The notes below the pieces were generated by a model. It ran no database searches, had not been told where the DNA came from, and was given only the letters and a program-made list of their open reading frames with translations. A stretch of DNA of 64,000 bases from positions 2,559,501 through 2,623,500 of the forward strand of contig JAUMIR010000015.1 of assembly GCA_030847615.1 (NCBI GenBank), given 5' to 3'. Source of the stretch: Gambelia wislizenii (taxonomy: Eukaryota > Chordata > Lepidosauria > Squamata > Crotaphytidae). Made by a program: the position numbers and the translations under genes. This document shows, in pieces, positions 1-29,669 of this stretch. Within the stretch, counting starts at the first letter, position 1. Every line of letters begins with the position of its first letter.

Positions 1-170
1 TGTGGAAAGATAGCAAGGAAGGTGCCAATCTAACCTCTCTGGGAAGGGAGTTCCAGAGCCTGAGAGCAGCCACCAGTGAGGCCCTGTCTCCTGTTCCCAC
101 TAGATGTACCTCTGAAGGAGGTGAGACTGAAAGAAAGGCCTCCACAAAGGATCTCAAAATACAGGCAGGT
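1..170 (-). mobile_element. L2-like LINE, 3' end of RT (fragment)
   Basis: Read on the minus strand, the first 105 bases encode a stretch with the L2-type ending VAALRLWNSLP, the usual C-terminus of L2/CR1-clade reverse transcriptase. It runs off the left edge of the window. Similar ends recur at 20.5, 45.2 and 47.0 kb. Confidence 0.65.
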
Positions 171-289
171 TTTTATGGGAGAACATGATCCCTTCAAACA
201 ACCTTGTATACAAGCAGGAAGGATGGATGAATGCCACAGTCCTTGTGAGTATGGATCCCAGGGACTGTGGCAAGGAGTGTTGCTCTTGA

Positions 290-665
290 AATGGTCGACT
301 GATTTGCCATGGAAACCCACTGGTTGAACTTGGGCAAGTCCCACTCTCTCAGCCTCAGAGGAAAGCCATGGCAAATCCCATCTGAAGAAATCTTGCCAAG
401 GAGAGGGTCACCATTTTGGAAACAGCATGGTGTAGTGTTGTACTACGACCCCTGGGAGACAAGTGTTCCAAATCCTGCTCAGCCATGGAAACTTACTGGG
501 TGACCTTAGGAAAGTGCCATTCTCTCAGCTTCAGAGGAAGGCAATGGCTAGCCTCCTTTGAAGAAATCTGTCCAAGGAAACCGCAGAAGTTGTTGTTGTT
601 GTGTGCCTTCAAGTTGTTTCTGACTTATGGCAAACCCCCAGAATAGGGTGGTCTAAATCAGAGTC
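290..665. mobile_element. MIR-like tRNA SINE fragments
   Basis: Two plus-strand pieces (about 300-415 and 425-580) carry the core GGGCAAGTCACACTCTCTCAG-like block followed by CAGCCTCAGAGGAA. A piece of the SINE tail in the opposite orientation (590-660, TGTGCCTTCAAGTTGTTTCT) follows, so this is a rearranged cluster rather than one intact copy. Confidence 0.6.
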
Positions 666-810
666 AACTTGAAAGCACGACCAACCAACCCCCCTTGAAG
701 GTCCTAGACTTCCCAGTTATTTTATGCATTCCACCAGTTTGAGAAAAAACTTTGCTTTCCTAGCAAAGTTCATTTTTGCTATCTGCACCCAATAATGCCT
801 GATGTAAATA

Positions 811-1032
811 CAGTTGTCCCTCTGTATCCAGGGATTTAAGTATTCACGGCTTGAAAATATTCTTAAAAAAATAATAATCCAAAAAGCAAACCTTGATTTT
901 GTCATCTTATATAAGGGACACAATTTTGCTGTGCCATTGCATATAATGGGACTTGAGTATTCACGGATTTCGGTATCTGGGGGCGGGGGGAGGTCCTGGA
1001 ACCAAACCTGAGCGAATATGAAGGGACAACTG
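811..1032 (+). mobile_element. Tigger-like MITE, family A
   Basis: Starts CAGTTGTCCCT and ends AGGGACAACTG, perfect terminal inverted repeats, with TA before and CA (a decayed TA) after. No ORF. The same family is at 11.6, 28.9-29.7, 34.6, 46.2 and 52.4 kb. TA target and CAG ends are those of Tc/mariner-Tigger elements. Confidence 0.85.
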
Positions 1033-1035
1033 CAT

Positions 1036-1650
1036 TCAAAAACCAAGGCTGTGTTGTTGTTAAACCTGTTAGCTGCTTTTGAACCCATTGCTGAGGGAAA
1101 AGGGGAAAGGGAGTCTAAATACTTGAAATATATAAATAAATAATCTAGCCTCCCATTGCTATTTTTTTAAACTGTGGACATATATGCAGATAGTAAGCAC
1201 CTGTGTGTGTGATGCATTACAGTTTTGTGATTTTTAAATGCTTTTATCCACTATATTTTTAGTGCTATTGTTACTGCGGCCTCAGAAGACGGAGTCATTG
1301 AAACGACTAAATGGAAAATTGATCTAAATTAACCTGTTTGGTTACCTAGGAGTAGCTCCCAACACGGCCAAGGAAAGGATCCTTTGAAAACTCCAAGGGA
1401 CAACAACATTCTCCACACCATCCCACCAAAAACTGTTTTGAGTTTGAACCACATGGGATTCCAAATTAAAAAAAAATGTGGGAATTCTTTGGGAGTTTTT
1501 AAGCCAAAAAGAAGTTTTGTTTGCCATTTCTAGAAAGTTTGCTCATTGCACTGTTGGGCAAGCCCCAACAATGCTCATCCCAGCCAAGCAGCTCAGCTGA
1601 CCCAGCAGCTGGGAAATAATAGTCAGGGATAATAATAACAATAATAGCAA
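1036..1650. other. unannotated intergenic stretch
   Basis: AT-rich DNA with no exon-like ORF, no terminal repeats and no recognised transposon. Confidence 0.5.
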
Positions 1651-1654
1651 TCAT

Positions 1655-2140
1655 AGGGCAATGAGAGAAGGGAAAAGAAAGGATAATTTAAACTTGGTCA
1701 TTGTGGCCTGGAGAAAAGCTTGTGCAAAAGAGAAGCAAAAAGAAATGGAGAAAGATGGAAGGCTTTGGGGTTTGCCATTTCCCCTAGACCTGTGTTACAC
1801 CCTGCGGAGGGGAGAACAAATTAAGGGCATTACCCCTCCCAATAACAATTCCTCCTTCAATGCAATTTCCCTTTTTCAGCCCCCAAATTTCTAGCATAGC
1901 AGGAACTTCAAACTTCAGTGGGGTGTTTAGAAAAAGAGTTTAGGCATCCCAAGAAAAGGGGCAAGGAGAGTGACCTAGGGAATGCAAACACAGCAAATCT
2001 AAATATCTGATATATGTATTATTATCAATGTCTCATTGCTAGAAATTTTGGGGCTAAAGGGAAATCTAATTTTTTTTTGGGAGGGGTGTTCTTATTTCGA
2101 AGGGGGCAATGCACACCTTTTGTCCCTCCTGGGGACACCA
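1655..2140 (+). repeat. foldback repeat, copy 1
   Basis: Left arm at about 1863-1896 and right arm at about 2035-2065 are reverse complements (core AAATTTCTAGCA), about 140 bp apart. A second copy with the same arms and similar flanks is at 29.8-30.3 kb. Family not recognised. Confidence 0.6.
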
Positions 2141-2149
2141 GGAGGCCAA

Positions 2150-2575
2150 GGCACCGCAAAATAGTGACCAAAATGGTGGGAGGTCTGGAAGTCATTATAC
2201 CCTATGAGGAGCAGCTTAGGGTATGTTTAGCCTGGAGAAGAAAAAGTGAAGAAGTGACATGACAGCTATATTTAAATATTTGAAGGGGTGTCATACTGAG
2301 GATGGAGCAAGCTGGTTTTCTGCTGCTCCAGAGACTAGGACACGGAGCAAAAGACAGGAAAAGAGATTCCATGTAAACATGAGGAAGAACTGCCTGATTT
2401 TGAGAGCTGTTTGGCAGTGGAATGTGGAGTGTGGTGGAATCTCCTTCTTTGGAGGTTTTTCAACAGAGGCTGGCTAGCCATCTCTCTGCTGGGTGTGTTT
2501 TGATTGTGCGTTCCTGTGGGCAGGATGGGGTTGGACTGGATGGCCTTGGGGGTCTCATGCAACTCTAGGAGGGAA
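2150..2575 (+). mobile_element. CR1 LINE 3' end (decayed)
   Basis: Encodes, with frameshifts, the CR1 RT tail ([14 protein letters not shown], then AAPETRTRS) and the 3' untranslated block GGTTGGACTGGATGGCC. It is more diverged than the copies at 41 and 50 kb. Confidence 0.8.
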
Positions 2576-2582
2576 TCCACAC

Positions 2583-2665
2583 GACAGAAATAATCCAGAG
2601 TTTGAAACTGGATTAGTTGTATAGTTCCTTCCTGTGGGATCCTTGGATTTGTAGTTTCCCAAGGC
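2583..2665 (+). mobile_element. hAT-like MITE, partial
   Basis: Contains AATAATCCAGAGTTTGAAAC and GGATTTGTAGTTT, the head of the MITE seen intact at 15.0 and 30.9 kb. Confidence 0.55.
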
Positions 2666-2796
2666 CTTTAGCCTCAATGTGAACTTGAAGGCTTTCCACC
2701 GCTGCCATCCATAGATTTTCTTTGGGTTTTTTCCAGGCTGTGAGGCCATGTTCCGGAAGAGTTTCTTTCTGACGTTCCGCCTGCATCTGTGGCTGG

Positions 2797-3082
2797 CATA
2801 GAATCATAGAACTGCAGAGTTGGAAGAGATCACGAGGGCCATCCAGTCCAACCCCATTCTGCCATGCAGGAAATCTTGATCAAAGCAACCCCGACAGATG
2901 GCCATCCAGCCTCTGTTTAAAGACCTCCAAGGAAGGAGACCCCACCACGCTCCGAGGGAGTGCGTTCCACTGCCGAACGGCTCTTACTGTCAAAAAGTTC
3001 CTCCTCATGTTGAGGTGGAATCTCTGTTCCTGGAGCTTGCATCCATTGCTCCGTGTTCCAGTCATCTTCAGAGCTTTAGCCT
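2797..3082 (-). mobile_element. CR1 LINE 3' end
   Basis: Reverse complement of the CR1 tail: ATAGAATCATAGAACTGCAG at the 3' terminus, then the C-terminal RT codons ([20 protein letters not shown]). Severe 5' truncation is typical of CR1. Confidence 0.85.
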
Positions 3083-3084
3083 CC

Positions 3085-3770
3085 TCTGCTGAAGAGTGGC
3101 TGGCGCCTCACCAAACTACAAACCCCGGGATTCCATAGGGGGGAGCAATACAAATATAAGGGACATGGTTATATAAGCTTATATAATTTTATATAAGAGA
3201 CAATCTTTTATCGGGGCACCATTTTGCTCTGCCATTGCATACCATGGGACTTGAGTATTTTTGGATTTTGGTATCCACGTGTGTGTGTGTGTGTCTCCTG
3301 GAACCAAACCCCAGCGAATAGGAAGGGACCACTGTATTTGCATAGCCCCACCCTATGGGATCTGTAGTTTTACAAGGTCTTTCACCTCCTTTGCCAAAGA
3401 GTGGCTGGGGCCTCAACCAAACCACCAACCCCAGAATTCCATAGGAGGGAGCCATGCAAGTATAAGCGACAGGATTATGTAAGGTTATATAATCTTATAT
3501 AAGGGGTGGTCTTATATCAGGGACACCATTTTGCTCTGCTATTGCACATCATGGGACTTGAGTATTCACGGATTTTGGTATCCACACGTGTGTGTGTGTG
3601 TGTGTCTCCTGGAACCAAGCCCCAGTGAATAGGAAGGGACCACTGTATTTGCATAGCCCCACCCTATGGGATCTGTAGTTTTGCAAGGTCTTCCCCCCTC
3701 CTCTGGCAAAGAGTGGCTGTCGCCTCACCAAAGCACCAACCCTCGGCTTCCGTGGGAGGGCGCCCTGCAA
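3085..3770 (+). repeat. compound tandem duplication of MITE pieces
   Basis: The landmark GAGTGGCTG occurs at 3094, 3399 and 3711, so a unit of about 305-312 bp is present twice plus a partial third. Each unit joins a hAT-MITE segment to the inner part of a Tigger family A element and a short (GT)n run. The array ends at the CpG island of the first gene. Confidence 0.75.
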
Positions 3771-4035
3771 CTAGCCCAGTTCCCCCCTGGCTGCCTTCTC
3801 CGGTGTGGCTGCGCCCTCCAGCCTTCCTCTTCCCTCTCCTCCTCCTCTTCCTCCTCCTCTTCTTCTTCTTCTCCCCAGCTGGCCCCAAAGGCGCCCCTCC
3901 CGACAAGGAGGAGGCGGGGCTCCGTGCTTGACGGGCAGGGCGGGGGTCCAGTGGGCTGGGGGCTGCCCCGCGTGGCCCGCCTCCCTCCTGGGCGCCGGGG
4001 CGGGGCTAAGGGCAGGGGCGGCCAGGCGCCGAGTC

Positions 4036-4065
4036 ATGGAGGCTCAGTCTGCCAGCGGCCATTGA
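4036..4065 (+). other. possible upstream ORF (9 codons)
   Basis: ATGGAGGCTCAG opens a frame that stops at TGA 4063-4065, 216 bp before the ANP32E start. It would matter only if transcription begins upstream of 4036, which cannot be decided here. Confidence 0.3.
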
Positions 4066-4281
4066 AGGGGACGGAGCTGCGCCTGTTGCCAGAGGCGGAG
4101 GAGGCGGAGGAGAGCCCAGCCGCCCGGCCGAGCGCGCGCGCCCTCAAGGCGCCCGGGGCCATTTCGGCCCCTCCTGCCCTCGGCTGGCGTGTGGCTCTGG
4201 TCCCAGCGAGAAAGCCCTCGTCCTTCCTTGGGGGCGGCCTTTGGTCTCCGCGCCCCGCTCCCCGCCGGCGAGGCCGAGGCC

Positions 4282-22353
<18,072 letters not shown>

Positions 22354-23676
22354 GTTGTAGGAAAGTGAACTAGGACCAGATTTCAAATTTGTTTCAGGAT
22401 ATGCAATAGTGATATGCAGCCTTGTATGTCTCCATGTATCATAGGTTTCCCTGCAGAAGACATTAATGTGTTAACTTTTTATAGGAAGTGTGTTTTTACT
22501 CTTTTTCGCCCTTTTTATCATTCCAACTAAACAGTAATCGCCCGTTATCGATCATGTGCAGGTAACACTGTTTCCATCTCTTTTAATCATCTGAACCAGT
22601 TGTCTCCCTGCCTTCTTTCCTGCCGCCCCAAGGTTTTATTTTTTCACGTGAGCATGCCCTTAGTTCTAGCCACAGTTAGGCAAGACAGATCCTACACATT
22701 TTAATTTAAATGCTTTAAAAGATAGGACACTAAAAGTTAAATACTATATTGCAGTGAGATAACAAGCTTTTCATGAGGAAGGCTGATCATCAGAGATGGA
22801 ACGGGAGTTGTGTGAAATTAAGACCTTGGATAGGACCTTATTGGCTCATTTTAAACGGCTGTCTGAAGAAGACACAAAGGAGCCGCATCCTGAATTTCCT
22901 GTTTTACAACCAGAGTCTCACATGTTCACTCGTAACATCATCTCCTTAGAGAACTTCTATTCAAATTTTTAAGGAGTGCATTGGATCAGCTCTGCATTTG
23001 AGTCTCACTTTTTCCCCAAAACATTTTTAGCCAAAAATACTCCCTCTTAAAAGGAGAAGTACCTACAATTCATTGATGCTCATCGTACACTATCTGTTTC
23101 CTTTCTGACCATTATATTCCTCAGGATTAAACAGAGAGCCCATATTTGAGAATTCTACCTCCTGCTTTAATTTTAAGAACATGAAATGTTCTAACTTTGG
23201 TCAAGAAGACTCCTTAATCATGTTAAACACTAGGAGACAAGCTTTTCTTTCTATATCACCTTTCTAAAGCAAGAGTTGGCAGGTAGGTTAGAGAGTGTTG
23301 AATTTCTTATTGTTTGTCTGACCGGCCAAACCCGGGGTTTGGGAGCAGGTTGGCTGGGGCTATGGAAAATGGTGGGCCAACTGGCAGTTTTCAGTGGGCA
23401 AATGTTAGCTGAATTCAGAGTCACCAGTTCTTTCCTTAATAGTGTGGGGCTTGCTAGAGGACTGTTAAAATGAAACTGTTCACCAAGAATTCTTGGTTTG
23501 GTTTTTGGAGAGCTTCAGAAACATGTTCACTCCACACATCGAGTCAGGAGAAACCCTTTCTCTTGAAGGCATGGAAACGACAAACTGGTTGCTGTTCATC
23601 TTACTTTCCATTAGGCAGGTTGGGAGACACAGCACTCTTTTGGTTCTGGCTTAGGACAGACTAACTTGTATTGTTA

Positions 23677-23682
23677 AATAAA
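23677..23682 (+). promoter_or_regulatory. ANP32E: poly(A) signal, possible proximal
   Basis: AATAAA 1.3 kb after the stop. Confidence 0.5.
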
Positions 23683-25044
23683 TATTTTACCCAAATACTA
23701 TACAGGTGTATTCAAGAGAAACTATTTTTTTATTATCTGTCCTGCCTGGGAGAAGCTGTCACTACTTTGGGGTAAAAATTAAAATGGGTATTTTTGCATA
23801 GAGGGAGTTGGCCTGTACTGCATTTGCCTGTGAATATAAATAATGCATTACATACATTGGCAACTCAGTACACGACATCAGACTCTTAATTTAGTTTTGA
23901 TGGCACTGCATTTGAGACGATCAGCAAGAATCTGGTATGTTCCCCCCCCCCCGAATTATCATTCATAGTGCAGCAAAGCACAACTAATTTAAAGGCATTT
24001 GAATGGAAAGGAACGCAGAAGGTAATTTAGTAGAAATTCTGGATATTTTTTGAAAATCTTAACTAAAAGGATTTGGTAAAGCTTTATCCCAATAACTGTT
24101 ACTACATTTGTGTACGGATAATGATTTTTTAACAAAACTTTTTAAAAAGTTCTAGAGGTTCTGTGTTTAAAGCAGTTTGCTTTGTGTTAATTCAGATTTC
24201 TTGTGGTGGTTTTTTTTTCTTATACTTTTACATTAAATTTTACATAGGTTTATAAAATAATGAAAGCTTTCCTTTAAAAAAAAACAAAAAGGTGAAAAGT
24301 CCTCAAATGTGGTGACTGGCTCGTAATATATCTCAAATATGCAGTGCCCCACAGCCCTATTGCTTGGATTTTTACCATGGAATTGTTTTACAATCATGTT
24401 AAAAAGGAGTCAGTTTTTCCCCACATAAAAGGATCTTTGATTTTATCCTTCTCCTGAAATTAAAGAGTGAGGCATCTTCCAATTGTGCCTCTGAAGCCTG
24501 ATAAACGCTGATGGATTGAAGTGATGACAACTTGTGTTAAATGAATTTGTATTTGGCCACTTTAAAAGCTGAAAGCTTTAATGGAGTTGAATGAAACCAA
24601 GCTTATCCATAGCACATATTTAAACAGGTTTACAGCTTCTCTGAAGAGCTTTTGTATACTAAAGATAACACAACCAGCTAAATACATTGCCACAGTTTTG
24701 AGTTTTGTGTATTTCAAATATTAGGGTGTTGTTGCTTTTCGTTTGTTTGTTTTCTTTTTTAAGACAGAAAAGAGTAACACAGAGCCTCTGGATAACCTTT
24801 AATATTTTGTGGGGGTTTTGTTTTGTTTTTTGGGTTTGTTTTTTTGGCTTGGTGGATTCTTTAATGAAAATATGTAAGGGTGGGTTTTATATTTTGTAGA
24901 GATTTTGTCCTATTTGAATGCTCTTTATATGGCAGTATGTATATAGTGTGTTCAATTCCTTTTCAAATTCTAAAAGAAAAAAACATAAACTTGGAATAAT
25001 TTTTTTTTGTGCAACTGTGTTTTGAAAAAGCCATGACAGTGTTA

Positions 25045-25050
25045 AATAAA
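25045..25050 (+). promoter_or_regulatory. ANP32E: poly(A) signal, likely distal
   Basis: AATAAA followed by a GT-rich stretch (TGTGAGTG, CTGTGTGGTG) at 25100-25125. Repeats resume soon after, at 25230. Confidence 0.6.
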
Positions 25051-25229
25051 TAACAGATTCCTACAGCACACTTCTGATGGATTTTAGTTGTTAACAGAAT
25101 GTGAGTGTTTTCCCCTGTGTGGTGTAAATTTTAAATTAAAGATTTTCAATCCAAAAATTGGCTGGTTATTTTTTTATTGGGGGGAGCTGTCTATAGTTTT
25201 CTCCAATCTTTCAAAAACAAAATTATATA

Positions 25230-25305
25230 CAGGTCGACCCCCATATTCATGGGGGGATACCTTCCAAGACCCTCCATGGACACCTGAAACCAAATACAAA
25301 TGGGC
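25230..25305 (-). mobile_element. Tigger-like MITE family C, fragment
   Basis: CAGGTCGACCCCCATATTCA and CCAAGACCCTCCATGGACAC; the rest is missing. Confidence 0.65.
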
Positions 25306-25597
25306 ACTTGTTCAGCATAGTGAATTCTTAATTGAAAGGGATTTAAACTTTCAGGGGGAAATGACTTAAAATATGGGAAGGATCTAGAGCATCGTTTGAA
25401 AGCGGGATATGGCCTCTCCTCCATTATGCCACCATATGTCCGTGGGTTTTAGTCCAGATATGAAAGAAGCTCTTTAAGGTACAGAACCCTAACCCTGACC
25501 AAAAGACCCTCTTTTTTGATAGCTCTTCGAAAGTTTGGACTGAAGCCTGGAGCACATTCACCACTCTTCTGATGTGGAAGTCACCAGCTGACACTTC

Positions 25598-25768
25598 ATA
25601 GAATCAAAGAATTGGAAGAGACTACAAGGGCCATCTAGTCCACCTCTTCTTTTGCTATGTAGGAATACACAATCAAATCATTCCCAATAGATGGCCATCC
25701 AGACTCTGCTTTAAAACCTCCAAGGAAGGAGACTCCACCACACTCCCAGGCAGCCTATTCCACCATCT
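25598..25768 (-). mobile_element. CR1 LINE 3' end
   Basis: CATAGAATCAAAGAATTGGA tail and the minus-strand GATGGCCATCCAGACTCTGC block. Confidence 0.8.
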
Positions 25769-26230
25769 TTATATGAGACCTGATCTGGGATGCTTCTGGG
25801 CATGGGACATCTTGTTTATGGAAACTTTGAAAATAGTATTTAATAACATGGGCTTTCCAGCCACAAAAAGTATAAATTAGTCATTTGTAGTGACCTTAGT
25901 AGAATGGGGTGAGAGAGAGCTTTTAGGCTGCAAGAAGCCATATAATTTTAATACAGGCATACCTCCATCAACAGAGCCGAAGCCCTGTCATTTTTTGCCC
26001 ACCTTGCCCTCTTTTCCTCTGTCTAGCTGGGAAGGTTTTTAGCAGCACATGCCTTTGAAAGAGGGTAGATAAAGCTTGGAAAAACAGACTGAAGACTGAA
26101 ACACTAAGCTGTACTTTTATCTTTATAATGCCACAGAGCTTTATGAAAAACATAACTAACCATAGGTAGACTGGGATGTCCATGGAATAACAGAGGGGTC
26201 CTGATATAGTTATCAGTAACAATACTAGAT

Positions 26231-26455
26231 AGTCCTCCCTGAAACAACACCACAGGCTTGGCCAAATTGATCACCAATAATGGCCCGCCCTGGCCTCACA
26301 TCGGGAGGCATGGAGACGCACTATCCACAATGCTGCAGACTTATTTGAGAACTCACGACGAACAAGTCTTGAAGAGAAACGACAATGCAGAAGGAATCGC
26401 AACCCGGAAACATCACCCAAGGAGACCTTCTGCTGTGCTTTCTGCAACCGGACTG
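26231..26455 (+). mobile_element. RTE-like LINE, 3' ORF fragment
   Basis: Matches the 3' coding part of the element at 26.8-27.9 kb (WPHIGRHGDA in one frame; LASHREAWRR in the coding frame). It breaks off before the zinc-finger end. Confidence 0.7.
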
Positions 26456-26760
26456 GAAAGGCAGAGGCTGATGATATACACAAAATACTGGAAGAAAAAG
26501 TACCAGAGATGGTAGATTGGCTACTTAAACAACATGAAATTATGGAAATAGACAAATTAACTTGTCTAATTAGAAACCAATCTACAGACAACTTCACAAA
26601 AGAATGGAAAGAACTGATTAAACACTTGGGGGGGGGAGAAAGTTACCAGAGGAATAGAATTCTAATGATATTTGAGATAAAGACAAATTAATTATTATTC
26701 TTATATATAAAATAATTTTTATATAACATGGGAAACAGAATATAATCACAAATTAATCTC
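26456..26760 (+). mobile_element. L1-like 3' fragment (tentative)
   Basis: The block GACAAATTAACTTGTCTAAT is shared with the L1 at 51.86 kb, and the coding text EMVDWLLKQHEIMEIDKLT looks like an L1 ORF2 C-terminus. Confidence 0.4.
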
Positions 26761-26796
26761 AGACAGAATTGGGAAGTCATTTTAGTCTGTTTTAGG

Positions 26797-27792
26797 ATGT
26801 ATGGATGTATAGGCTACATCCTACTAAACACTAAGACTCTAGTCCGTGAGCTGCTCTTCGCCGATGATGATGCCCTTGTTGCCCACACAGAAGCAGCTCT
26901 GCAGCGCCTAACGTCCTGCTTTGCAAGAGCTGCAGAGCTGTTTGGGCTAGAAGTCAACCTGAAGAAAACAGAAGTTCTTTACCAGCCTGCACCACAGGAC
27001 GAACACCACCATCCCCACATTGCCGTCGGCAAATCTGTGCTCAAGTCCGTTCAGCAGTTCACCTACCTGGGAAGCATCATCTCCTCAGATGCCAAGATCG
27101 ACAAAGAGATCGATCCCAGATTAGCAAAGGCATATAGTGCATTTGGAAGACTTCACAAAAGAGTCTGGAGCAATAAACACCTGAGGCAAAGCACAAACAT
27201 CAGTGTGTATAGAGCCATCGTACTGTCTATCCTCCTTTATGGATCTGAAACATGGGTCACCTATCGCCACCACCTACGACTCCTCGAGCGCTTTCATCAG
27301 CGCTGTCTACGCACAATCCTAAATATACACTGGACTGACTATGTGACGAATGTTGCTGTCCTTGAGCAAGCAGGGATCACCAGCATTGAGGCCATGATAT
27401 TGAGAACACAGCTGTGCTGGGCAGGGCACGTTTCTAGGAGGACCATCGCCTCCCAAAAATAGTACTCTACGGTGAACTCGCCACGGGTCAGTGTAAGAGG
27501 GGCGCTCCAAAAAAGCGATACAAGGACTCCCTGAAGCAACATCTCAGGCTCGGCCAAATTGATCACCAACAATGGTCTGCCCTGGCCTCACATCGGGAGG
27601 CATGGAGACGCACGATCCACAATGCTGCAGCCTTATTTGAGAACTCACGTCGAACAAGTCTTGAAGAGAAACGACAACGCAGAAAGAATTACAACCTGGA
27701 AACATCACCCAAGGAGACCTTCTGCTGTGCTTTCTGCAACTGGACTTGTCTATCTCGGATTGGCCTTTTTAGTCATCAGCATGCTTGCCGAA
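26797..27792 (+). pseudogene. reverse transcriptase C-terminal half, frameshifted
   Basis: The first frame (26797-27462) has the catalytic box LLFADDDALV at residues 19-28, FTYLGSIISSDAKIDKEID and the thumb text LLYGSETWVTYRHHLRLLER, then ends at TAG. About 27435 a frameshift moves the true frame, which continues LPKIVLYGELATG, RYKDSLKQHLRLGQIDHQQW and ends in FCCAFCNWTCLSRIGLFSHQ, a C2H2/C2HC-type finger, before TGA near 27800. It is a transposon gene that cannot be translated whole, not a host gene. Confidence 0.75.
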
Positions 27793-27955
27793 AGCGCGGG
27801 ATGAGTCCTTCCCGAATCTTCGTTTGCGAAGAAAAGCCAGTGAGAGAGAGGGATGTATAGATAAGTTATGTATATGTTTGTGTTTATGTTACCTGAATGT
27901 TTCATTTATGTCTATTTTGTGTGTATTTTGTGTCTAATAATAAACATAAAATAGA
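26797..27955 (+). mobile_element. RTE-like non-LTR retrotransposon, 3' half
   Basis: Carries the palm-to-thumb part of a reverse transcriptase and a C-terminal zinc-finger region, then a short 3' tail with AATAATAAACATAAAATAG. Two other copies of its 3' part are at 26.23 and 36.1 kb (minus). Confidence 0.8.
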
Positions 27956-28209
27956 AAAAATAAATTATTCCTAGAGGCATTTTGGAAGACACTTTCAAGT
28001 GGATCAAAATGTTTTTGTTTCCTTATGCAAAGCTTACCTGGCCAGGCGGCTCCATTTCACACATCCCTATTGTTTGTTCATTTTGGATTAAAAGTTTGTT
28101 GAAGCACATTGAACTTTTTTTTTTCCTTGGTGGTGTAGGAACATCTCCGTATTCTTTCCATGTTACGTATTTCTGCCTCTGGTACCAAATTTTCTATTGA
28201 AGAAATAAA

Positions 28210-28566
28210 GCCCATAGACATTACGTATACATCATAATACTAGCAGAAAATAGCAAAGACTTGGAACATCTACTGAAGAAAGTCAAGGAAGAAAATAGAA
28301 AGAAAGGTTTACAGTTGACCATTAAGAAAACAAAAATAATGACCACAGATGATTTACATCACTTTAAAGTAGACAATGAAGACATTGAGACAGTCAAAGA
28401 TTTCCTCCTATACCTTGGCTCAGTCATTAATCAAAATGGAGACTGCCGTCAAGAAATCAGAGGATTTGGGAGGGCTGCTATGATGAAGCTAGGCAAGATC
28501 CTGAAGTGTAAAGATAAACTGTATCATACTTTGTTAACTAACATATACCTGCATAGTTTGAGGTAA
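28210..28566 (+). mobile_element. BovB-type RTE LINE fragment
   Basis: Encodes AENSKDLEHLLKKVKEENRK, LQLTIKKTKIM and FLYLGSVINQNGDCRQEI, in the order of BovB RT (about one third of the domain). A one-base frameshift lies at FLLYLG. BovB is abundant in squamates and known to move between species. Confidence 0.8.
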
Positions 28567-29028
28567 TTTGGTTTAATTGGTGCAGTAGGCTGATAAATGC
28601 AAGGAGCAGAGTAGAAGGAACCACTCTTTTTAACATACATACTCCAGTAAGGAATGTCTGTCTTGTCACCGGTCCCACTTGGATTTTTTAAAAGTTTCCA
28701 GTCTGTCTGCACACTAGAGCATGGGCTGTCCGTGGATTAAGAGATCTGAAGATGATTTAAGTAAGCTGACCGCTGCTGCCACAATTGTGTAAAATGGGGC
28801 ATTTTGACTGGCAGTCCAAACCCAGCCTTTGCCAGACAGTATTAGTAATGATCTATACAGCAGGGCTGTTGCATGGCACTTCTTATTCATTGCATTCCAT
28901 TGTTCAAATACAGTTGTCCCTTCATATTCACTGGGGTTTGGTTCCAGGATACCAAAATCCGTGAATACTCAAGTCCCATTATAAGCAACGGCATAGCAAA
29001 ATGGTGTCCCTTATATAAGATGGCAAAA

Positions 29029-29133
29029 TCATAGAATCATAGAATTGCAGAGTTGGAAGAGACCACGAGGGCCATCCAGTCCAACCCCCTGCCACTCAGG
29101 ATATCTTGATCAAAGCATCCCCAACAGATGGCC
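29029..29133 (-). mobile_element. CR1 LINE 3' tail, nested
   Basis: ATCATAGAATCATAGAATTG to CCCAACAGATGGCC inside the family A host. Confidence 0.85.
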
Positions 29134-29159
29134 AATAGCAAGGTTTGCTTTTGGGACTA

Positions 29160-29393
29160 TAGTTGTCCCTCCATATTCACGGATTTGGCGTTCACGGATT
29201 TAAGTATTCATGGCTTGGAAATATTATTTAAAAAATAATAATCCAAAAAGCAAACCTTGATTTTGCCATCTTATAGAAGGGACACCCTTTTGTTCTGCCA
29301 TTGCATATAATGGGACTTAAGTATTCATGGATTTTGGTATGGGGGGGGGGGCGGTCCTGGAACCAAACCCCAGCAAATGTGAAGGGACAAGTG
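29160..29393 (+). mobile_element. Tigger-like MITE family A, nested copy 1
   Basis: TAGTTGTCCCTCC to GAAGGGACAAGTG, with TA on both sides. Confidence 0.85.
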
Positions 29394-29429
29394 TATTACT
29401 TTTTAAAGAATATTTTCAAGCCGTCAATA

Positions 29430-29669
29430 CAGTTGTCCCTCCGTATCCACAGATTTGGTATCCACGGATTTAAGTATTCACGGCTTGAAAATATTCTTTA
29501 AAAAATAATCATCCAAAAAGCAAGCCTTGATTTTGCCATCTTATAGAAGGGACACCCTTTTGCTCTGCCATTGCATATAATGGGACGTAAGTATTCATGG
29601 ATTTTGGTATCCACGGGGAGGGGGGGAGGTCCTGGAACCAAAACCAAGCAAATATGAAGGGACAACTGT
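29430..29669 (+). mobile_element. Tigger-like MITE family A, nested copy 2
   Basis: CAGTTGTCCCTCCGTATCC to GAAGGGACAACTG, TA on both sides. Confidence 0.9.

Larger units (their letters stand above)
22354..25150 (+). other. ANP32E: ANP32E 3' untranslated region
   Basis: About 2.7 kb free of recognisable transposons, unlike all surrounding DNA, which supports it being a constrained 3' UTR. Several ATTTA-type and T-rich blocks are present. The exact cleavage site is not visible. Confidence 0.7.

Noticed and set aside
25480..25500. ACCCTAACCCTGACC resembling telomere repeat
   Set aside because: Only about two imperfect units; chance is enough.
26258..26515. ORFs reading WPHIGRHGDA in three places
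   Set aside because: Shadow frames of the RTE-like LINE 3' coding region, seen also at 27559 and 36148.
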